Positions 1-7,444 of a stretch of 64,000 nt of DNA are shown here, in pieces. This DNA is from Humitalea sp050632385. GTDB taxonomy: Bacteria > Pseudomonadota > Alphaproteobacteria > Acetobacterales > Acetobacteraceae. How positions within the stretch are numbered: the stretch's first letter is position 1; each line of letters opens with the position of its first letter. The position numbers and the translations under genes were made by a program. Below the pieces are notes generated by a model. That model was not told the DNA's origin. It saw nothing but the letters and a program-made list of their open reading frames with translations, and made no database searches. The stretch is taken from NCBI RefSeq assembly GCF_050632385.1, contig NZ_CP192599.1:3906001-3970000 (forward strand), read 5' to 3'.

Positions 1-351
1 GCGGAAGGCGCGGTACAGGGCCAGCATCGCCCGCGCCGCATTGGGGGCCGATGCCGCGAGCGCGCGGACCTCCTCCTCTGGCACCTGGTCCAGCCCCAGC
101 AGCGGGTCGGCCAGGACCTCCCGCAACCCCGCCTCCATCTGGCGTTCCTGATGGCCGGACAGGGTCGCGAGATCCGCCTCCAGCGCCTCGGTCAGCTTGA
201 TCAGCAGCGCGGCGGTGACCGCCCGCTGATCGTGTTCGATCAGGTTGAGGTAGGAGGCGGAAATGCCCAGGCGCACCGCCAGGGCCTGCTGCGTCTGGCC
301 GCGTTCGCTCCGTAGGCGACGGATCGTTCGGCCGATCATCGGGGGCGCCAT
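1..351 (-). CDS. XRE-family short-chain fatty acyl regulator, partial
   Basis: The N-terminal 117 codons of a regulator that continues past the left edge. The start is the ATG at 351. Residues 6-60 form a helix-turn-helix of the XRE type, with the GQTQQALAVRLGISASYLNLIE stretch split over residues 18-40. This start followed by an acidic linker is typical of ScfR/RamB/PrpC-like regulators (XRE plus DUF955-type C-terminus) that control acetate and propionate metabolism. Its divergent position against isocitrate lyase supports control of the glyoxylate shunt. The ligand-binding part is not visible, so the family call rests on the HTH and the context. Confidence 0.8.
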   Translation of the reverse strand, partial: MAPPMIGRTIRRLRSERGQTQQALAVRLGISASYLNLIEHDQRAVTAALLIKLTEALEADLATLSGHQERQMEAGLREVLADPLLGLDQVPEEEVRALAASAPNAARAMLALYRAFR

Positions 352-507
352 TCTTTACAACCTTCACTGATTTTCGGTCTTTACAGTCAAGACCGTGACC
401 GGATTGCGAGGCTTTCCTTCGAATACGGTGTGCTTTTGTGCGGAGCAAGGTCAATTCTTCACATGCAGGACGGGACAACCCGCCCCACCACCAGGAGAGA
501 ATTTTCC
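352..507. promoter_or_regulatory. Divergent aceA/regulator promoter region with repeats
   Basis: This region separates the regulator from aceA and is clearly poorer in GC than its surroundings. It has two direct copies of TCTTTACA (352-359 and 378-385, 26 bp apart). The second copy overlaps a perfect 6-bp inverted repeat, GGTCTT and AAGACC with a 7-bp spacer (376-394). These are good candidates for the operator of the divergent XRE regulator. An AGGAGAG ribosome-binding site at 493-499 decides the aceA start at 508. The regulatory role is inferred from position. Confidence 0.5.
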
Positions 508-1818
<1,311 letters not shown>

Positions 1819-1832
1819 AGGGAGACACGATC

Positions 1833-2036
1833 ATGAACAACGACCACGACGACGGCCTGGTGCATGCCCATACCTGGGCCTCCGAGCCACCCCGCCCGGG
1901 CCGCGCGCCCATCCGCCTGACCAACCCGCTGTCGATCCCGCAGCTGCCGGTCGCGCAGCCCGACCACGACGACGGGCTGGTGCACAGCCATGGCTGGGCC
2001 TGCGCCGAACGCGGCCAGCCGGGCCGTACCGGCTGA
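1833..2036 (+). CDS. Small His/Asp-rich protein with duplicated motif
   Basis: A 67-residue protein of unknown function. It starts 14 bases after aceA with an AGGGAGA ribosome-binding site, so it is probably co-transcribed. It contains two copies of the motif DHDDGLVHxHxWA (residues 4-16 and 44-56) joined by a proline-rich linker. The DNA of the two copies is also similar, which suggests duplication of a short module. The density of His and Asp could bind a metal, but this is inference. There is no signal peptide and no membrane segment. A real gene is likely because of the strong RBS, the conserved repeat and the operon position. Confidence 0.65.
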   Translation: MNNDHDDGLVHAHTWASEPPRPGRAPIRLTNPLSIPQLPVAQPDHDDGLVHSHGWACAERGQPGRTG

Positions 2037-2055
2037 CGGAGCGAACCCCTATTGC

Positions 2056-2084
2056 GGCGCGGCGGCGTTGACCGCCGCCGCGCC
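2056..2084 (+). terminator. Stem-loop between convergent genes
   Basis: A perfect 12-bp GC-rich stem (GGCGCGGCGGCG and its complement) with a 5-base TTGAC loop lies 20 bases after the small aceA-linked gene. It faces the end of the DUF1345 gene. There is only CTTATGG after it and no real T tract, so it may act as a weak or bidirectional terminator. Confidence 0.5.
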
Positions 2085-2157
2085 CTTATGGAATGGCCGT
2101 GCGATGACGCTCTGGGTGACGTATTTCCGGGCCATCCTGTCGCTTGGCGATGGCGCC

Positions 2158-2778
2158 CTATCCCACGAGCCCCGCGGCGATGTTCACCGACACCGCCAGG
2201 ATCACGACGTTGAAGGCGAAGGCGATGATCCCGTGCAGCAGCACGAGCTTGCGCATCGCGGGGCTGTCGGTCGTCACGTCGCTGACCTGCGCGGTCATGC
2301 CGACGGTGAAGGAAAAATACAGAAACTCTGAAAACTCCGGCGTGCCGTCGCCGCCGGGAAACACGATGCCGCCCTCGGCCCGCCAGTATTCATGCGCGTA
2401 GTCATGCGCGAACAACACCTGCACGAAGAGCCACGACATGGTGACGGTCATGGCGGTCATCACCGGGCTGTACCAGGGCAAGGGACGCGGTGCGAAGGCG
2501 GCCTCCCACCCGACGCCGCCGAGTGCCGCGATCGCGGCCAGCAGTGACAGGGTGAAGACGGTCCAGCGGCCCTCGACCAGCACCTTGGCGCGCCGGCGCA
2601 TCGTCTCGGCATCGGCGGCCCAGAGGTGCCGCAGCATCAGGGTCGTGTAGATGGTGACCAGCAGGCACCAGCCGACCATGATCGCCGGCACGACCCGCAT
2701 GCCGGCGGCGATCCCCGCCGCCCCGGCCGCCACCCCACCCGCCACCGCCCAGACCAGGACAGGGCGGCGCAACGCCAT
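2158..2778 (-). CDS. DUF1345 inner-membrane protein
   Basis: A 206-residue integral membrane protein of the DUF1345 family, function unknown. Five hydrophobic segments are visible: residues about 8-25, 28-48, 74-92, 105-125 and 178-203. The conserved stretch EFLYFSFTVGMTAQVSD follows a short loop and is diagnostic for the family. The start ATG overlaps the stop of the dehydratase gene by one base (TGATG), so translation is probably coupled. It is the last gene of a three-gene minus-strand operon. Confidence 0.85.
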   Translation of the reverse strand: MALRRPVLVWAVAGGVAAGAAGIAAGMRVVPAIMVGWCLLVTIYTTLMLRHLWAADAETMRRRAKVLVEGRWTVFTLSLLAAIAALGGVGWEAAFAPRPLPWYSPVMTAMTVTMSWLFVQVLFAHDYAHEYWRAEGGIVFPGGDGTPEFSEFLYFSFTVGMTAQVSDVTTDSPAMRKLVLLHGIIAFAFNVVILAVSVNIAAGLVG

Positions 2779-3740
2779 CAGGCGGCCAATGCGGCCGCGA
2801 AGACGGCGGGATCGACATTGCCGCCGCTGAGCACCAGCCCGACGCGGCGCCCGCGCGTGGGCACATGCCCCGCCAGCACGGCGGCCAGCGCGACCGCGCC
2901 CCCCGGTTCGACCACGACCTTCAGGTGCTGGAAGGCGAAGCGCATGGCGGCAAAAACCTCGGCCTCGGTCACCGCGACGCCGCCCGCCAGGCGGTGTGCG
3001 TTGATGGCGAAGGTGATTTCGCCAGGCTTGCGCGACAGCAGGGCGTCGCAGAGCAGGCTGCCGCGGCCATCATTGCCGATGCGCTGGCCGGCGCGCAGCG
3101 AGACTCCGTAATCGTCCCAGCCTTCCGGCTCGGCGGCCCAGATGTCGCAGCCCGTGCCATCCAGTGCCAGGGCGCAGCCCGCGATCAGCCCGCCGCCACC
3201 GGTGCAGACCACCATGGCATCCAGCGCGCCCCCGGCATCGGCCAGCAGTTCCAGCGCCAGGGTGCCCTGCCCCGCGATGACATGGGCGTGGTCGAAGGGC
3301 GGGATCTGCGTCATGCCGCGTTCGGTGGCCAGGCGGGCGGCCAAAACCTCCCGATCGGTCGTGGCGCGGTCGAAGGGCAGGATTTCCGCGCCCCAACGCC
3401 GCGTCGCCTCGACCTTGATGGCCGGCGCATCGGCCGGCATCGCGATCAGCGCCGGAATACCGGCCGCCGCCGCCGCACAGGCCAGCCCCTGGCCGTGGTT
3501 GCCCGAGGAATGCGTGACGACGCCCTGCGCCCGCGTGGAAAAATCGAGTTGCAGCACCGCATTGGTGGCACCGCGGAACTTGAACGATCCGGTGCGCTGC
3601 AAGGGTTCGGGTTTTACAAAAACCTGCCCGCCCGTGATCTCGTCCAGCAACGCGTGCCGCAGCATCGGCGTGTGGATGACGCGGCCGGCCAGGCGCGCCG
3701 CGGCGGCGCGCACATCATCCTGGGTCGGCAGCGCGGTCAT
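2778..3740 (-). CDS. Threonine/serine dehydratase-like PLP enzyme
   Basis: A fold-type II pyridoxal-phosphate enzyme of 320 residues, close in length to catabolic threonine dehydratases, serine racemases and the EutB enzyme of ectoine breakdown. The PLP lysine sits in GSFKFRGA (about residues 51-58) and the phosphate-binding glycine loop is TGGGGLIAGCALA (about 180-192). There is no C-terminal ACT domain, so it is not the biosynthetic IlvA type. It overlaps the FAD oxidoreductase gene upstream by four bases (ATGA) and the DUF1345 gene downstream by one base. The exact amino acid substrate cannot be read from the sequence. Confidence 0.85.
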   Translation of the reverse strand: MTALPTQDDVRAAAARLAGRVIHTPMLRHALLDEITGGQVFVKPEPLQRTGSFKFRGATNAVLQLDFSTRAQGVVTHSSGNHGQGLACAAAAAGIPALIAMPADAPAIKVEATRRWGAEILPFDRATTDREVLAARLATERGMTQIPPFDHAHVIAGQGTLALELLADAGGALDAMVVCTGGGGLIAGCALALDGTGCDIWAAEPEGWDDYGVSLRAGQRIGNDGRGSLLCDALLSRKPGEITFAINAHRLAGGVAVTEAEVFAAMRFAFQHLKVVVEPGGAVALAAVLAGHVPTRGRRVGLVLSGGNVDPAVFAAALAA

Positions 3741-4852
3741 TTGCGGAACCGCATGGGGTCGACCATGGGCACGATGCGCTGCAGCTCCGCCGGCACCTCG
3801 CCACGGATCAGCCCGGCCAGCAGGCGCCCGGCGGCGGGTGCCGTCTGGATGCCGTAGCCGCCCTGCCCCACCGCCCAGAAGAAGCCGGGGCGGCTTGCCT
3901 CCTCACCCAGGGCAAAGGAGCGGTCCGGGGTGAAGCTGCGCAGCCCCGCCCAGGAATGTTCGATACGCCGCACGTCGATGTTGAAAGCCTGCGAGAAGCG
4001 GTCGGCGGTGATGGCGACGTCCAGCTCATCCGGCTGTGCGTCGGTGGCCGGGCTGTCGATCTCATCGGCCGGGCTGACCATCAGTTTGCGGCGGGCCTCG
4101 GGGCGCGCGTACCAAGTGTGCGCGACGTCGCCCAGCAACGGCCAGTCCGCGACCTCATAGGGCGCGGGATCGATCACGATGGCGGTGCGGCGCTTGGGTT
4201 GCAGGCCGATCGGTGGGACGCCGGCAATCACCGCGAGTTCATCGCCCCAGGCGCCGGCGGCGTTGACCAGCACCTCGGCACCCAGGGTTTCGCCATGCGC
4301 CGTGGTGACGCGCCATAGCCCGCCCTGCTGCCAGATCTGGCCGGCGCGGCTGCGCAACCCGATCTGGCCACCGCGCGCGCGCAGCAGTTTCAGGTAGCCC
4401 TGGTGCAGGGCCGCCACATCCATGTCGAAGGATTCGGGTTCGATCGCGGCGGCGACGGCGTAGTCGGGACGCAGCCCGGGGGCCATGGCCAGGACCTCGG
4501 CGACCGGGATCGGGGTGATGGTGCCGTCGCTGGCGGCGATCTTCTCGGCCAGCATGGCTTCCTCGCCAGGCGGGGCCAGGTGGACGACCGCGCGGCGCTG
4601 CATCAGCGGGACGTCGGCGAAGCCTTCGGGGGGGTGTTCAAAAAATTCACGGCTGCCGCCGGTCATCAGCCGCACATCGGGCGGGCCGTAGTTCAGCATC
4701 CAGATCGCGGCGGATCGGCCGGTGGTGTGGTAGCCGGCACTCTCCTCCATCTCGATCAGCCCGACACGGAAGTGCTTGGCCAGATGGGCTGCGGTGGTGG
4801 CGCCGGCGATGCCGGCTCCGATCACGATGACGTCGAAGCGATGGGCATCCAT
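3737..4852 (-). CDS. FAD-dependent oxidoreductase, DAO family
   Basis: A 371-residue flavoprotein of the D-amino acid oxidase/glycine oxidase superfamily. The dinucleotide-binding motif VIVIGAGIAGATTA lies at residues 8-21, and a second conserved stretch, GYHTTGRSAA, follows. The C-terminal FAD-contact segment is FWAVGQGGYGIQTAPAAG. It heads a translationally coupled operon with a Thr/Ser dehydratase-like enzyme and a DUF1345 protein. This suggests oxidation of an amino or imino acid whose product, or partner substrate, is deaminated. The substrate is unknown. Confidence 0.85.
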   Translation of the reverse strand: MDAHRFDVIVIGAGIAGATTAAHLAKHFRVGLIEMEESAGYHTTGRSAAIWMLNYGPPDVRLMTGGSREFFEHPPEGFADVPLMQRRAVVHLAPPGEEAMLAEKIAASDGTITPIPVAEVLAMAPGLRPDYAVAAAIEPESFDMDVAALHQGYLKLLRARGGQIGLRSRAGQIWQQGGLWRVTTAHGETLGAEVLVNAAGAWGDELAVIAGVPPIGLQPKRRTAIVIDPAPYEVADWPLLGDVAHTWYARPEARRKLMVSPADEIDSPATDAQPDELDVAITADRFSQAFNIDVRRIEHSWAGLRSFTPDRSFALGEEASRPGFFWAVGQGGYGIQTAPAAGRLLAGLIRGEVPAELQRIVPMVDPMRFRK

Positions 4853-4921
4853 GGGGGTAGTGTTGCGTCGCGGCGCCTCCGCGGCAAGCGGGGCTGGATG
4901 CGAAGTTCAGGCCCCCGCTTT

Positions 4922-5353
4922 TCAGGCCGCGTGGGTCATCGCCATCCGCGCGGCGACCACGGGGGCCACCACCGCGCTGTCGTCCAGGGTGATGACGATG
5001 CCGATCTGGTCGCCGAAACGTTGCAGCGACTTGTCGCCATCGATCGGCAGCGGGACGCCGTTGTTCTGGCAATAGGCGATCAGCGCCTGCATCAGTTCCT
5101 CACCGGCCAGCGACAGGCGCATCAATTCTGAGACTTCGCCGCGCGGCAGGTCGCGGCTGGGGTCCATCACCACGGCCAGGGCCACGCCGCGCCGGGGGGC
5201 CGCGGCTTCGCCGGCCCAGGGTAGCGACGGTTCCACGAAACAATCGATCACGTCGCCCATCGGCTGGTTGCGCCGGGCGCGGCGCAGATGGTCCAGCGTC
5301 GCGCGCGCGGCCTCGGCCGGGCGGAACAGGATGTGGCGGATTTCCGACGGCAT
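4922..5353 (-). CDS. Conserved hypothetical protein
   Basis: A 143-residue soluble protein I do not recognise. It has no signal peptide or membrane segment. The stretch ELMRLSLAGEELMQALIAYCQNNGVPLP followed by a KSLQRFGDQIGI-like segment looks like a compact alpha/beta domain. It lies on the minus strand 68 bases upstream of the FAD oxidoreductase operon and could be its first gene, but there is no overlap. Coding support comes from codon bias and an uninterrupted frame rather than from homology. Confidence 0.6.
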   Translation of the reverse strand: MPSEIRHILFRPAEAARATLDHLRRARRNQPMGDVIDCFVEPSLPWAGEAAAPRRGVALAVVMDPSRDLPRGEVSELMRLSLAGEELMQALIAYCQNNGVPLPIDGDKSLQRFGDQIGIVITLDDSAVVAPVVAARMAMTHAA

Positions 5354-5414
5354 TGGCGGCCTCCTCGTCTGCCCGGCAAGGTGGGGCAGGCAGGGTTGCC
5401 GAAATGTGAATGGG

Positions 5415-6368
5415 TTACCGGCGGGGGATGCGGAACCGTTCGACCGCGGCGACCAGCGCGGTGCGGATGCCAGGTTCCAGCGCCGAATGCCCGGCGTCGG
5501 GCACCACCGTCAGCCGCGCCCGTGGCCAGGCCGAGGCCAGGTCGAAGGCGGTCTCGGCCGGGCAGACCATGTCGTAGCGGCCCTGGATGATCTCGGCCTG
5601 GATGTGTTCGATGCCGTCCATGTGCGCCAGCAGCCCGCCCTCGGCCAGGAACAGGCGGTGGGCGAAATAATGCGCCTCGATCCGCGCGAGCCCCAGCGCC
5701 GTGCGGTCCTGGGCGAAGCTCGCGACCGTCTCGGGCGATGGCAAAAGGGTGGAGCAGGAGCCTTCATAGGCGCTCCAGGCCCGGGCCGCGGGCAAATGCA
5801 CCGAGGGTTCGGGGTCGATCAGCCGGGTCAGGTAGGCGGTCAGCAGGTCGCCGCGCTCAGCCTCCGGCACATGTTCGGCGAAATTCGCCCAGGCGTCGGG
5901 GAAGACGCGGCGCAGGCCGTAGAGGAACCAGTCCACCTCCGCCTCCCGCCCCAGGAACACGCCGCGCAGGACGGCCCCGGCGACGCGGTCCGGATGCGCC
6001 TGGGCATAGGCCAGCGCCAGGGTGGAGCCCCAGGAGCCGCCGAACAGCAGCCATTGGTCGATGCCGAGGAAGCGGCGCAGCACCTCGATATCCGCGACCA
6101 GGTGTGGCGTGGTGTTTTCGCGCAAATCGCCCAAGGGGCGGGACCGGCCGGCGCCGCGCTGGTCGAAGATGATGATCCGCCAATGCTGCGGGTCGAAAAA
6201 CCGGCGATGCACCGCCCCCGCGCCGGCGCCGGGGCCGCCATGCAGGAACAGGGCGGGCTGGCCGCGCGGGTTGCCGACCTGCTCCCAATACATGACATGG
6301 CCGCCCGAAAGGGGCAGCAGGCCGGTTTCATAAGGGGCAATGTCGGGGAAGAGGTCGCCACGGGGCAT
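5415..6368 (-). CDS. pip: Prolyl aminopeptidase (proline iminopeptidase)
   Basis: Releases N-terminal proline from peptides; an S33-family alpha/beta hydrolase of 317 residues, the usual size. HGGPGAGAG near residue 46 is the oxyanion-hole motif and GGSWGS near residue 113 holds the nucleophilic serine. DQRGAGRS and the C-terminal PDAGHSA, which carries the catalytic His, are also present. The start at 6368 begins the conserved N-terminus (MPRGDLFPDIAPYETGLL). An in-frame ATG at 6398 would add ten residues. It is divergent from the zinc-ribbon protein gene, with under 80 bases between them. Confidence 0.92.
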   Translation of the reverse strand: MPRGDLFPDIAPYETGLLPLSGGHVMYWEQVGNPRGQPALFLHGGPGAGAGAVHRRFFDPQHWRIIIFDQRGAGRSRPLGDLRENTTPHLVADIEVLRRFLGIDQWLLFGGSWGSTLALAYAQAHPDRVAGAVLRGVFLGREAEVDWFLYGLRRVFPDAWANFAEHVPEAERGDLLTAYLTRLIDPEPSVHLPAARAWSAYEGSCSTLLPSPETVASFAQDRTALGLARIEAHYFAHRLFLAEGGLLAHMDGIEHIQAEIIQGRYDMVCPAETAFDLASAWPRARLTVVPDAGHSALEPGIRTALVAAVERFRIPRR

Positions 6369-6446
6369 CCCCCTGTTTCGCAAGTCGCGCGCAGCCATGC
6401 AACTGGGCGTGCAACGTCGCGGCGCAGGTTCTATCGTGGGGTAACC

Positions 6447-7199
6447 ATGGCACTGCCCCCCCCATCCCAAGCCGGTGCGCAACAAAAAGCGCCCACGACC
6501 CTGCGCTGCGGCGTCTGCGGCAGCGAGAGCCGCCATGTGCCGTTCCGCCCGCAACCGCCCGAACAGGCGCCGGACCTGGACCTGCGGCCGGGCGAGCCGG
6601 TGCGATCCACCATGGCGCGCTGGCTGCAGCAATGCCCGCATTGCGGCTATGCCGCGCCCGACCTGGCCCAGGCACATCCCGCCGTGCCCGGCGTGGTCGC
6701 CGCCGCCCCGTTCCGCGCCCTGCTGGCCGACAACACAATCCCGCCGCTGGCACGCAAATTCCTCGCCTGGGCGCATGTGCTGGAGGAAACTGGCGCCCTG
6801 CATGCCGCCGCCGAGGCCACGTTGCAGGCCGCCTGGGTCGCCGATGACATGCAGCGCGGCGAACAGGCCCGCGCCTGGCGCCTGGATGCGGTGGCGCTGT
6901 GGCGCTGCGGCCCGCCGATGGATGCCGAACAATGCGTCCGCGCCCTGGACGCGCTGCGCCGCGCCGGCGCCTGGGACGACGCCACCCATACCGTGGCCGA
7001 CATGACCGAACGCTACGGCAACGACGCGGTCGCCCCGATCGTGGCCCTGGAAGCACGGCTGATCGCGGCACGCGACGAAGGGCGCCACACCATCGCCTCC
7101 GCCCTGCCACCCCCGGCACGCCGGCCACACGTGACACACCAGCAAACGCGACGCGGGCTGGGACCGTTGGCTTGGCTGCGAAGGTTGTTCGGGCGGTGA
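6447..7199 (+). CDS. Zinc-ribbon protein, DUF2225-like
   Basis: A 250-residue cytoplasmic protein with an N-terminal zinc ribbon made of two Cys pairs, CGVCGSE and CPHCGYA, about 45 residues apart. A helical region of repeated Ala/Glu-rich segments follows, resembling tetratricopeptide-like helices. The CPHCGYA knuckle and the following helices recall the DUF2225 family, though I cannot confirm this without a profile search. The C-terminus is basic and Arg-rich. The coding start at 6447 follows a short promoter region shared with the divergent pip gene; the frame upstream of it is only antisense to pip. Confidence 0.7.
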   Translation: MALPPPSQAGAQQKAPTTLRCGVCGSESRHVPFRPQPPEQAPDLDLRPGEPVRSTMARWLQQCPHCGYAAPDLAQAHPAVPGVVAAAPFRALLADNTIPPLARKFLAWAHVLEETGALHAAAEATLQAAWVADDMQRGEQARAWRLDAVALWRCGPPMDAEQCVRALDALRRAGAWDDATHTVADMTERYGNDAVAPIVALEARLIAARDEGRHTIASALPPPARRPHVTHQQTRRGLGPLAWLRRLFGR

Positions 7200-7200
7200 G

Positions 7201-7431
7201 GGTGCGCCGTGGAAGGGGCTATTCGCCCCCTCCACACCTCCCCCTACCAAGGGCCGGCGGGCCCTTGGAACCCGCGGAACTTTGGCAAAGCAACGGGAGG
7301 GGCATGGAGCACCCGTGGCGAGGGATCGCCCATGACGCCCCTCCCGTTGCTTTGCCAAAACCCTGCCGGTCCAGGGGCGGCGGCCCCTGGTAGGGGGAGT
7401 GTGAGGGGGACGAAGTCCCTCTCACGGCACC
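7201..7431. repeat. Nested palindromic intergenic repeat, copy 1
   Basis: About 230 bp filling the gap between two convergent genes. The outer ends are complementary (GCCGTG at 7206 and CACGGC at 7423). Inside are hairpins at 7209-7235, 7247-7268 (CCAAGGGCC with its complement), 7371-7390 (CCAGGGGC with its complement) and 7401-7425. In the middle a 23-bp perfect inverted repeat pairs 7281-7303 with 7337-7359. The same architecture recurs at 14881-15112, with identical blocks such as the 20-base hairpin at 7371-7390. It resembles a non-autonomous palindromic element or bidirectional terminator; no transposase is nearby. Confidence 0.8.
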
Positions 7432-7444
7432 GCCCTCACCCCGT

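Noticed and set aside
5268..6446. Upstream extension of the zinc-ribbon protein frame
   Set aside because: The first 393 codons are only antisense to pip and show no domain; the conserved protein begins at 6447.
7201..7431. Considered as an insertion sequence or CRISPR remnant
   Set aside because: No transposase gene, no regular spacer-repeat units and no visible target duplications; the nested hairpin plan fits a palindromic element better.
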